Shown here piece by piece: positions 22,172-33,112 of a DNA stretch of 64,000 bases. Position numbers and translations under genes: made by a program. How positions within the stretch are numbered: position 1 is the first letter of the stretch; each line of letters opens with the position of its first letter. The notes beneath the pieces are model-generated. The model was not told the DNA's origin. It did not search any database and saw only the letters and a list, made by a program, of their open reading frames with translations. Origin of the DNA: Candolleomyces eurysporus (Eukaryota; Basidiomycota; Agaricomycetes; Agaricales; Psathyrellaceae); the NCBI GenBank assembly GCA_027579435.1, contig JANBPK010000806.1, positions 186,001 through 250,000 of the forward strand. Reading direction: 5' to 3'.

Positions 22172-24818
22172 TTTGTGACAGTAGCCCCCTGCAATAGAAC
22201 CTCGATTTCCCCGTCCCCAGCCTCACCCATCTGGTCTTGTTGCATAAGCCTGCTGGTCAGATGCTGACTCCTTCCTTGCCTTGCCAGGTGGTTTCAGAAC
22301 GGCTGCAATGTTTTGTGAGTTATCGATCTCGCCCCCACTTCAAGCCGTCGCCCTGCGTGTTTGCGGCTCTGTCATGTATAATACCGCACTTTTTATTTCC
22401 TGAATATTTGCTTTCGTTCGCACTGCCATTTTGGTGCGTAATCCCATGTCATTTCCCGGATAGGCGCTAATATTCTCGGACTTATTTACTTGGTTCTAGG
22501 CCCTGCCAAATCACTACCGCAACCTTCTCTGACACACGACATTCAGCCTGTCGCATCGTCATCGGCATCACACTCATGCGTGACGTTTTCCCGATACGAG
22601 CTGAGTCGCTAGTCACATCCGTACGCCGGCCAAAAAGCTAGTCGCCCTAGATCGCCATCACCATGTTATCCTTTCCTTTGGTTCCTCAACTCTGGATTTC
22701 ACGTCCCCCATGACCCCCCATAGCACGACCTATTTTTTCTTCCATTCTGCAAGATAGTGGCATTACCTTACGATGACTCTTTTGTCCATCGACGATCTCT
22801 ATCCGCTGTTCCCTGTACCAACCTATCCCGACTTGGCAAGCCACGCCCACTTCTCGACACATCCCTATCAACATAAGTTATTACCCTTCACTTTCTTCAT
22901 CGGCCGTTCACTTTTATTGGCTTGTGTTCTTCGCTTCCTTAGAGTTTGAATTGTTTTTTTTACTGTATACCATTTCGTTAGGACATTCATTGTTCCGGTC
23001 AATTGCACGTTACATGTGCATACTGTTTATCATACACCTGCCTTCCTTTGAAAGTTCCTTTTTCTACTAGCTAATCTCTGTACATCTAATGACCTAATGA
23101 CTTCCTTCTTCGTTCGCGACTTCCCTTCATTGGCAATTCATTCAGCGTCTTTCCACTCCATATCGCTCTGTATTAATATAGCATTAAGACGCTGTTATCT
23201 TTGGTCTAGCTACTAGATTGTTTCTTCGTTCAAATCTCCTTCGTCGGCCTTCCTTTTTTTCTCCCGAAGGGCGGACCTTTCGACGGCTAGACGTACTGTC
23301 CAAACCTTCGATCCTCGCGATACATCGAACATTTCAATTTAGATGCACTACCTGTACCTATGGACACCCTGCCGAGCGCGATCGTCGTCACCCCTGGCCG
23401 ATGCAGGTACCCGTACTTACTAGATGATACACTTCATTTCCCCTTGTAATTGCGATTCGGGAGCTGCCACGGGAAGATTCATCCACGGCCTCGACGATTT
23501 TTGAAGTTTCGTGACGTTTTGTAAGGGGCCCCTCACCGCTTTCCCTCTCGATCGGATGTGACCCGCCCGGATTCGTTCGCCCCGCTGCGCAGCCAAGTAC
23601 GTGTACTTGCTACTGGGAATGATTGTAGTCATATTTAGAGTAATAATGACAGGTATGAGTCGACGAAGTGGGAATGGTAATCCAACTTCTGCATTTGATC
23701 CACCGTAATCTTTTGTGGGGGTGCGTCTCTCCGCAGCTGCTCGTCGACATGTCGTGTTCGTACAAATAGTAGGTGCATTGCCTTCTAGTGAGGGGGTAAA
23801 AAGGCAATTAGTCACCGAGGAAAAGGGTCAAGAGGGACCGGTCCACCCACCAATCATTCCGATGGACGGAACTCTGTGCCGCACAGGACAGGCAGGCCAC
23901 ATTTCCGAACGAATAAAGCCAAGTTCCCCTTGGAGAACATAAGGCAGTCACCGAGAGACTAGAGTGTCCAAGCGGGGTACACCATTATCAAATCAGGCAG
24001 CCCATATCCGAAGTTGAATGAATTGTTGTTACTAGAATCAGAGCGTTAGAGTTCCAGGCCTCGGTACATGAGAACCAGGTGTTAACTTTCCCCAGAAGCA
24101 GCCGAATACGAGCGCGATCTGAACAACCTATTCCTCTCTAAACGGAGAAGACAATTCATCCAGAGAGCTTGTGTACGAATTCATCCATTTGGAGTGTTAT
24201 TGCTGTTATTAGTGCCGGGTGCCAGTGTTCTAGACCTCGAGGGTTCGGTCCACTTCTTGAATGGTAGAAGAACGGGCGCCAGCAGGAAGAACTGAAGAAC
24301 TGTGGCTTTGCCCAGTGGGTGACAGTAATCTGAATCGCCCCGAGCATTCTCCCCTCCCGGGGGCCGTCACCAAAGCCAAGGCTACTCGACGAGGCTGAGG
24401 CACGTGTCGTCGAGAGATGTATTGCGGCACAGTCAGGAATGCTCGTGGTATCGCGTCACTGCTGTGGGTTACCCCTGTTACACAATGAGGTATAGATAGA
24501 ATGGAACGGTGGGGGCTTGCCAGAAACCGTGGCTTATCCGATACGAGTAGTAAGTCTACTGCGACTAGCTGTACCTGAAGACTGAGACCGAGGCACGCAG
24601 CAGGACCAGTACCAGCCGAGGGCGTGAAGCGATACGGCTGCGGCCAAGCAGAGAGCAGACACAGCGCAAATTGGAGCAGCATCGGAATAGTCAGGAGTGA
24701 AGCGCGTACCGGTGGCAGTACAGCCGAGCGACCGATCGTGATGGATGACGTTGGTTCAATTATCTTATCACAGCAGAGTCTCCGCGTCTCCGCGCGGCAT
24801 CCTCACTGAACTCCTTGC
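22172..24818. other. 2.6 kb gene-poor stretch upstream of the LEC1-like gene
   Basis: By far the longest stretch without a supported gene. The first part (about 22200-23350) is rich in short T and pyrimidine runs; the second (about 23400-24800) is mixed in composition. Short open frames on both strands show no family motif, no membrane pattern and no consistent splice sites. One CACGTG lies at 24401-24406. I saw no terminal inverted repeats, no transposase or reverse transcriptase motif and no tRNA with a proper B box. It could hold long untranslated leaders, a non-coding RNA or decayed sequence. Confidence 0.5.
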
Positions 24819-27800
24819 ATGTCTTCGCTCACAGACTCTGTCGCCACAGAGGAGCCTGTCGCCCAGCCCCAGGACAATGAGAACGCAGAGGGCGATCTCA
24901 CCCCTCTCCGGGCCCACTACCTCAAGAAATCCCTCATCCAGCTCCAGTTTAGCAGAGAGCTCGACCTCATCACCTCCACCGACGTCCCCAATGTCTCGAA
25001 CCTCTCCTTCCTCGGCGCACCCTTCTCTCTCCCACCAAAGGGCGTCCAGCCGCTCGACCTGCCCTTCCTAAAGTTCATATTCCGGCAGTTTGTCCTCACC
25101 TTTCCCTTCATGGACGCCGCACCGAAGGGGTTCTACTCCGAGAAGGTCCAGCCATTTGTCGATGCCATGGTCTCAAGGAACCTGGCTTCCTCTTCCTCTT
25201 TACTAGATCAGGAGCAGACGGAGGATGTGACCAGGAAGAAGCTCCTTGCAAAGATCGAACGCAACATGGCCATGTTCCTGGGCTCTGCCACTAAACTCGT
25301 GGAACGGGAAGATGTGGTGCGTCTCACCCAGGCCGACCTTGATCGTCTGGAGAGGCTCGCAGAGAAACGACAGAAACGACTCGCAAAGAACAAGGACTCG
25401 TTCGAGGTCAACATTGTCGGCGTCAGGACCGTTGTCGAGAAGGGCCGCGTAAGAAGTCGGGCACACGAGGTATGCCCAGCGGTCCATTCACTCAAGCTAT
25501 TCTTGGCTACAACACCACTCTACAGGAATTCATTATTAGGACACGAAGGTCTCGTTATCATGACGTCTACGTCTCTCGACGCTATGGAGATTTCAAGACA
25601 CTTGCAAACGAGGTTCGTCCCACATGTTTCTAGTCCAGTCCGATCGCATGATATGACTTTGTATTACTATGCCGCAGCTTGCCAAGAGGTACCCTGAAGA
25701 AAACATCCGTTTACCCCCAGCCAAGGATCGTACATCCGTGACTGTAGCCCCGAATTCCGTGCCCGCCTCTGCACCCTCTACGACCCTGAACTTTCCTCAA
25801 GGTGAACCCTTCAGCCCACTTTCGACTTCCTCTTGGGATGGCCCTCTCCCTCCTAGCCCGCACAAGACAACTTCACCGTCTCGCTTGGCTCGGGAGAAGA
25901 ATCGACTAACCCTCCGTTCTTATCTCAACTCCTTGCTCTCGTCATCAGTTGCATCCTCTCCAGTTATTAAGGCGTTCCTACTAATGAACCCAATCACCCT
26001 AACCCCCGACGAGCGCGAAGACGCCAGACGGAGAGAGGACGCTGATCGGGTTAGAGAAGCAGGTAGAAAGAGGTTTGCAAAGGAAATTGCAAGCCGAGTG
26101 GATGGGTTGCGGGACGCGGTGAAGAGTGTCAAGGGTGATATCTTGGGGAAAAACGGGCTTACTGATGTTTTTGGAACAATTAAAGTCGTCCCGAATATCA
26201 AGGACCTACCGGAGAATTATCATGCCGTGGTCGAGTGGGCCCGGATATCGTGAGTCTTCTCATCTTTGAGGAGGTCTGCAGAATCGCTGACGGAAATCGA
26301 CGGACGTTCTTGGCAGTTTGGCCTCAACGGCATTCCATACATTTGTCGCTTCTGATGATGCTTCGGAAACCTTTGCCGGGCTGAAGCGTGTCCATGGTCT
26401 TATGCCGTATTTCATGCTCAAGACGGCTTTGAAGATTACGAATCCCATCGCTATGATTCGAGGTATGTGGGTCGAACCCTCCAGAAAACACCTGACTGAG
26501 CTTGTTTGCTAGCTGTGCTCGATTTATTCCTCGCGCAACCGTTTGGCGGTCGAAGTCTTTTACAGAGGTTCGAACATCGGCCAATGTATCGAAACTCACT
26601 GGATTAATCTTTCTCTCCTAACAGAATGTTTACGGTCTCCCTTACCGAGGAAGTCCGCTCGCTTGAACAGGATATCCAGGTCGTCAGAGACAAAATCGAC
26701 GATCCGATGATGTGCGACAAGATCCGCCAATTCGTCTACGCGCCTCGCGACATCCAAGAGATGTTCAAGCAGGATGCTCTATCAGAGGGCATGAACATCG
26801 TTACCGTCGTTCTTCGATCGGCTGAGGCACCCGTATTATCGCGGCCTCAGATGAACAGATTAGCCAAGGCGCATAAGTCGCATCAGCTGTATGAGAAAGG
26901 GAAGGCGAATAAGAGGAGTGAAAGGAGGAGGGCAGGAGAGGATACTAGCGACGAGGATGATTGGGATGAAGGTCCGGATGATGAGGATGCTTGGTTGATT
27001 GAGGATTTGAGGGTGTTGACGGGGTTGTATCAGAAGCTGAGGGACAAGGAGCAGTTGATTGCGCTCATATTTGAGGTAGATGCTTTTCTTTGGCCTTATT
27101 TTACATGAAGCGAGCGTTTCACTGACGGTGGAAAATAGGGATTCACTTCTGAGCTCCTGAAGGATATTATCACCATATTCTATTCACCTTTAGCGAAGGT
27201 GTACAGGGCTGCTAGCATCGCCGACTCGCTAGGCGACATGCAGAACTTTATCAACGACTTGATCAAAACGGTGGAACAAGTGGAAGAACGTGAGTTGAAG
27301 TCCTCGGCTGCTCCTACCCAAGTCTAGATATATCTAAACCGTAAACCACAGTCAGCTCAGAGGATCCCCATCGAACCGTTCAAGAATTTGTCAACCTCAT
27401 TCAAAGGCACGAACAGTCGTTCTACCGCTTCGTGCATAACGTCCACTCCAAGGGCGAAGGTCTCTTTGATAGCCTCATGCGCTGGATAGAGTTATTCCTA
27501 ACCGTCATTCGGGAGGGCCTCGGGGCACCGTTCAGCTTGGAGTTCTTGCTCCCCCATGGTGCTACGCAGGAGAGGCGAGAAATTCTAGAGGAAGTAGACA
27601 AGGTGGCGTTGTATCATTACAAGCTGAAGGTGCTGCACGAGGATAAGTTGAGGAGGAGGTTCGGGAAGGCGCAACATGCGGGCGGGGAAGGGGAGGCTGA
27701 TGCGGAAGATGAGGCTGCAAGAGAGATGGTCAATGGGGTCATCGGAGAGCTCAGCTTTGGGGAACTTGTGAAGGGCGATGCCGACGATTTGGCGGCAGCT

Positions 27801-28997
27801 GAGACGGACGAAGAAGAAGACGACGACGAGACGAGCAGCGACTATGAATCTGATTCCCAAGAGACCACGTCCAGTGGGTCGTATGAGACCACCACAGAGG
27901 ATGGAAGCACGGAGTCGGAAGCTCCGTCGGAGAAGAGGGGTCGTCCTGGGCTACCTCCTCTTCCCCCGCCGTCCCTCCCCCCTCCCCCATCCAAGGACTC
28001 TGGATATGCTGTTTACACAGGGGGTAAAGCGAAGAAAGGCTTCCCAGCCCAGGTGCAGACGCAGCATAAGGCCTCGTCTTCGAATGCTTCGTTTGCCAGC
28101 GCCGATGTCCCTTCTTCACCTTCTTCTACTAAACCGCCACCTGCGCAGCAACCCACAAGAAAACGATCTTTGTCGTTGAAGAGCGTACGCTCATTCATAT
28201 CCTTGAAAGGCAGTGGCCAGGACTCGAAAGCAGCACCTCCTCCTGTTCCCCGAATTCCCGCTGCGTTGCGGAGCGGTGCCTCATCGCCTGTGAAACGCAG
28301 TAGTGTCGACACTTCGAAGAGATTATCGGCACCACCACAGCAGCAGCAGCAGCCTAGGCCGCCGCCTTTGAGGATGTCGTCGAGTAAGACGATCCGACCT
28401 GGATCGCCAGCTTCTTCGACTTCCTCGTCGGTGTATGCTTCTGCAAATGGGTCAACGAGCTCGTTGCATCGGATGGACTCTGGGATCAAGGAAAATGCGC
28501 TGCCGCGTTCGCCTCTTGCCATGTCCCCTCGGATGCGGCAGGCGCCTTTCGTCGGCGGGACTGCCGCCAGTGGTGCCAGTAGCAGTAGTAATAGTCGACC
28601 AGAGTCGCCTCAGAAAGTGCCGGCGGTGACGAGGAGCCCAACTTCTACTTCCGAAGCTGCGCATTCGGAGGGAAGTGGTCGTCCAGGCTCGCGCTCGTCG
28701 CCAGAGGAGAGTGGGGCGGAGGCAAATTCGGTACCACCAGCTGCTGCCGCCGCTGGACCCACCCCTCCACCGAAGACCCAAAAGAAGAAGAAGACTCAGC
28801 AGCATGGTAAGTTGGAGCCTCCTGAGCTCAAGCATATCCCGCAGCTGTTGCCTGTGTTCGTTGAGATGGTCAGTACCGCTTTCGTTTATTTGATCGACGA
28901 ATATCCGGTTGCTAAGCGCTCGAGTCTTGTTTATTAGATGCGACCGCTCTTACGGCCTAGGAAGAGGACGGGGAAACCGGGCTCGACGAGCTCTTGA
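24819..28997 (+). CDS. LEC1: PX-domain protein of the LEC1/YPR097W family
   Basis: The yeast homologue binds membrane lipids and affects sterol distribution and lipid droplets. The start MSSLTDSVATEEP is followed by the PX-associated (PXB) domain (LRAHYLKKSLIQLQFSRELD, LPFLKFIFRQFVLTFPF). The PX domain is spliced together as EFIIRTRRSRYHDVYVSRRYGDF, then LAKRYPEENIRLPP. The long DUF3818-type region contains LKITNPIAMIR, LLQRMFTVSLTEEV, FYRFVHNVHSKGEGLFDSL and EQGLGAP-type blocks before a Ser/Pro-rich disordered part with five CAG codons at 28338-28352. A last intron after FVEM joins MRPLLRPRKRTGKPGSTSS, with the stop at 28995-28997. About nine introns and about 1,180 residues. Residues after position ~850 are low complexity. 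Confidence 0.85.
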
Positions 28998-29361
28998 GCC
29001 GTGTTCGTTCGGATCCGGAAATGCTTGCTATTTACGTTTTAATGTCATAGAATCTTATTCTGCGATGAAGGACTTTTTTTTCATTTCGAATTCTACATCC
29101 TAGTAGCTAGTTAGTGTACATGCGTGTAAAATAACCTCAAAGTAATGTAGATTGCGTTATCGCTGTCGTTAGTTCATTGCATGAGACAAGAGATTGTGAG
29201 TTTGATGGCGTGTTGAATGCTGTATGGATACACCGGTTGGACATGTTGAATATGCTGGAGAGCTTAATTTAAATATATGGATAATGATGGTTGAGAGGGC
29301 GGTTGAACGCATAGCCGCGGTTGAGCGCGTGCGTGATGCAAATCGAAGTATCTGAGGACGT
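28998..29361. other. Convergent 3' spacer between LEC1 and CAF16
   Basis: 364 bases between facing stop codons; AT-richer than the coding sequence. No gene recognised. Confidence 0.5.
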
Positions 29362-30584
29362 CTAATGACTGTAATCGTACCTGCGAAAGGCCGTCAGTAT
29401 CAAGCGCCATGGTCAGAAAGGGAGAGAGAGGGACTAACTTTCTGTAGAACGTTTCGGAGTCGGTGGGTACGGTCTGGAACGTCTATAATTAGCGAAGGAC
29501 ACACACAAAACGTTATGTTACCTCACCTGATTCCTCCTTGCGCCTCGGGCGACCTTCTGTCCTTCGGCCTCTAATTCACGTCTCTTGTCCCTATCCTCTT
29601 TCAACCACTGCAAAGCAACGTCATAGAGCGATGAAGTGCCAGCGGAGGATGAGAGGCTGTTGGAAGAAGGCCATGGGATGGGATCCTGAACAAAAGACCC
29701 GAACTGCATGTGGACGATGTGGGTTGGGAAGTTGCTCAAGCCATCGAAAATATGCGTGGCATCTAGACCCAGGAAGGCGGTCGGTCAGCACATGGTTCAC
29801 TGTGTGCATGTCGAGTCATATCTTACATAAAATAGTGGCCTTTCGCCTTTCGCTGTCTTCCTTGAGGAAAGTCAAAAGATCGTTGCGTACGAGAACGTCG
29901 AGATCAACGGTAACCTGGCGGATGAACAAGCGATCAATACACTGCTTCTGATACCAGGTGGACGACGATATGTATACAAACCTCGTCGAGTAAAAGAACA
30001 TCCCAGGGGACCATAAGGCCGAAGCAGAGCTGCACCCTGCGGCGCTCACCGTCGGATATTTGGTGCATGCGCCAGTCGAGATCGATATCGAGGATGTCGA
30101 GGAGCAGGTCTCGGCGCTCCTTGTGTCTGTAGCCCCCCACAGAGTCGAGGAAAGCCGAGACAGTGATATCACCGCGTACGACGGGATTCAAGGCCCTGTA
30201 TACTCGTATATCAGCGATGTGTTCGATAAGGTTCTGGCAGAGAGAGAGATGCGCACCATTCCGTTCCAAGGAATGTGACGCCGGCGGGGGTGTTTCGGAA
30301 GACATCCTGGCCCTTGACCTGGACAGTTGCACCCTCTGCTGTGACGAGCCTTTTTCCTGCCAGAAGCTGGAGGAGAGTGGATTTTCCGGCTGGTTATGAT
30401 AAATAAGCTTTGAGCGTTCGATGAGAAGCAGTTCCGCACCTCCGTTAGCGCCGATGAGGATTGTGCGGGATCCTGGGGGAAGGGCTAGGTTGATATCGAG
30501 CAACGAGGGCGGTGCGTTGGGGCCATGGCGGAAGGTGAGACGGGAGGCATGGATGGCCCACTGAGGATCTGGAGAGGCGGCCAT
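29362..30584 (-). CDS. CAF16: CAF16-type ABC ATPase (CCR4-NOT associated)
   Basis: A single soluble ABC ATPase domain without membrane segments, as in yeast Caf16, which associates with the CCR4-NOT regulator. The start chosen is MAASPDPQWAIHASRLTF at 30584; in-frame ATGs lie a little upstream. An intron splits the Walker A region, giving IGANGAGKSTLLQLLAG after splicing. The signature is ISDGERRRVQL in place of the usual LSGGQ, characteristic of this family. Walker B is WDVLLLDEVTVDLD, and the switch His is in ATILYATHIFDGL. The C-terminus is LQWLKEDRDKRRELEAEG, then TFQTVPTDSETFYRKYDYSH with the stop at 29362-29364. About six introns; about 310 residues. Divergent from the OPY2-like gene with 189 bases between starts. 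Confidence 0.9.
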
Positions 30585-30773
30585 ATGATATGTTATGATG
30601 AGAGCACCCTCAAACGCCGTTAAATTGATCATCGAGGGTGCTGAGGTAAGCGGCTCTAACAATCCGTTGCCTTCCCACCCTGCTTTGCACAGGTCTCTCT
30701 ATCTCTCCTTCCCTCCACCTCCACCCTTTTTTTTATTCTCCTCTCATATCCCCACATTCCTTTCTATTTCGCC

Positions 30774-32769
30774 ATGCACATCGATGCTTTGTTGCATCGG
30801 CGTCAAGCCTGTATACTCACCTGTCCCGACCCTGCACCCTGTTCTACATGCAGAGCAGACCAGCAATGTATCCGAATCAACAGGTTCGTGTCTCTGGCGC
30901 TTGCCGCTGTTCGAGCTATATACGACTCAACTCCACTCCAGAGACTGTAACAACTGTGGCAGGACGTTGTGTGAACCCAGTGAAGGATCCAAGGCATCGG
31001 GCGGAGTTTCCAAGGGCGCGCTCGCAGGGGCGGTAGTTGGGGTCATCCTCTTTCTCGCGTGTTCAGTCGCCTTCTTCCTGAGGTACCGGCGCAGGTCTCG
31101 CATGAAGAAAGCGTCGCAATCGAGCGACGTAAAAGACGTACCAGCGCCAGCAGCAACCGTGCTCAATCGCCCTGATCCCACAGAGAAGCCGCCTTCTACA
31201 ATTGGTACGGCCGATCTTCACCCTGCTGACCACGAGAACTCGCCTCCTGACCACATTTATCTAGACGAGGTCGCTTCTCTCGAGCCCCCTTACGTTTTCT
31301 CGCGGGATGCGAACCCTTTCGACGACGGAAACTCCATCCAGACTGCAGGAACCGGTGGAACGAACGTCATCCCCNATTGCCCNTTGTTCCCCCNAGACCA
31401 ACAGGGATCCATTCGCTCTGGTACCGAAAGCAATTCCTCCCTCGGCTCTGGACCCATTCGACCTGCCCGCTCTCCTGAACTTACTCTCAACTATGACCAC
31501 GTCAATGTGTCCGAGAATAACTTGCACCCCGGCAATTACGAACCCTCGACTCGCTCCGGAGTTTCTGCGGTCTCATCTGCCCGTCAGTCGTACATGTCGG
31601 GCATGACCTACGCCAGCGACTTCTTGACTGAGGCACCCATGATCATAACCCCATCCAAGGGTCCGATTCGCCAGGTCCTGGGTGTTGCCAAACCCGAGGT
31701 CATCAGTGCCGGAACGCTGTCAAGAAGTCCATCAAATAGCAACACTCTCAGGCCTCCCGCGTACACCAAGCCGTCCGCCAAGTCACCTCTCGCCGCCACT
31801 TCATTTGGACCCAACGATGCCGTCCTGGAAAGTGACGAACTCCTGCATCCCGGAAATCCTTTCGACGACAAACATTCTTCTACAAATGCTGAATATTCCA
31901 TTTCTCCACCTCCTTCTGCTACTACCATTTATACTGCGCGGCAGGACCGTGACTCGACCGGTTCGACATGGACCCCCGATGGCCCAACTCTTCCTTGGGC
32001 AAAGGGTGACGACAACAGCAGGCCTTCAAGTCTGAGTACCCAAGCGGGATCGGTCATTGATATTGCCAGCGCTACACGGGTGAATGTTGGGCTGATGACC
32101 CCAGGAACGGCGAGCTCGGGCAAGACGGGTTACAGAACCACTATGGGGCGCCTTGTCACACCATCTACTGGAGCTGGCAGTTTGCAAGAGCAGCAAGCAA
32201 GAGCGCTTGCCCATGCTCAAGCACAGGCAGAAGCTCAAGGTCTTGGCAAACCCCGTCCAATTTCTGGTTCATCGGCGATATCCGCAACATCCACCCGAGC
32301 AGATTCCATACTTGAATCCTTCCCATTCGTCCCGCCATCCCCGATATCTAATAGGCCGGTACGATCGCCGCCAGTATCGCCTTTGGTTCAGTCGTTTGGG
32401 GGCGCCGCTACCTCTCCTCTAGCCCAGCATACCTTCGTGGTCGCACCGCCATCCCCACTAGCCAATGCTGGGTTCACCCCAGAGCACCCACAGAGCGATG
32501 AGGACGGATCCCTGCCGGCGCCGCCCACCCGCAAGATGCTGGGCATGTCGACAGCATCGCAAATGTCCACGGCGTCTACTGGTTTGGGATCGTTCCCCTT
32601 CCAAATTGATTCCGGTTCAGATCGCCCAGACAGTACGCTCCAGCCCCCAGTGCCGTTCAATAGACAAAGGGCGAGCTTAGATACGCTGGCTTTGACGAGC
32701 GACCTTTCCTCGTACCCTCTCGGCTTCGACCGTGCGGGTGGGCCTCCTCCAAGGAAGGACAAGATTTAG
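30774..32769 (+). CDS. OPY2: OPY2-like single-pass membrane anchor
   Basis: Yeast Opy2 anchors the adaptor Ste50 at the plasma membrane for HOG and mating MAP kinase signalling. Exon 1 from the ATG at 30774 encodes MHIDALLHRRQACILTCPD and a Cys-rich stretch. An intron of about 70 bases then joins INR to DCNNCGRTLCEP. The spaced Cys residues (CxxxCxxxxxCxxCxxxxxC, then CxxCxxxxC) match the Opy2 N-terminal domain. The membrane span is ALAGAVVGVILFLACSVAFFL followed by RYRRRSR. The cytoplasmic tail of about 580 residues is Ser/Pro-rich with many SP sites. Three ambiguous bases at 31375, 31383 and 31394 lie in the tail; without them the local reading is VIPIALVPPDQQG. There is one intron. Confidence 0.8.
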
Positions 32770-33112
32770 TTTTCGGGTCTCGGTTGTTCCGGGTTGTTCT
32801 GTATTTTTATTTCTCTTTGTATTACCCATTCGTTTCAAAATTTCTTGCTGGTTCTGTTGTGCGTTGCAACTATATCCCGCTACCAGGACTATTTATTCTC
32901 CGCGCTGTATATCATAGAATCGATGGGGCAGTAGTGCTTCATCTTGCCTCTAATGTATGCCTGTTCGCCATGAGACCAGATGGGAATTGAACCAGCTTAA
33001 ATAAGCCGCTAATTAAGCTCCCCTCCATGGCCCAGCTGCTCAGTGCTGTGTAGACCGTTAATGATCGCGTCTCTTTCTTTCCCCCAGCACACCCATTGAC
33101 CTTCCAGTCACC
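32770..33112. other. Intergenic between OPY2-like and UBA/E2 genes
   Basis: 3' UTR of the first gene and promoter of the second; a pyrimidine-rich run at about 33069-33087 lies just before the start. No other feature seen. Confidence 0.45.

Noticed and set aside
23950..24050. tRNA-like stretch (GTCCAAGCGG resembling a Leu/Ser A box)
   Set aside because: The partner B box reads GTTCCAGGC, lacking the conserved purine-A pair of TTCRA, and no acceptor stem pairs.
24230..24682. 150-codon minus-strand open frame in the gene-poor stretch
   Set aside because: Composition looks random, no motif, no splice-supported extension; likely chance in GC-rich DNA.
30595..30773. Longer open frame running upstream of the OPY2-like exon 2
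   Set aside because: The Cys-rich Opy2 domain requires exon 1 in another frame from the ATG at 30774; the upstream frame crosses the intron and promoter.
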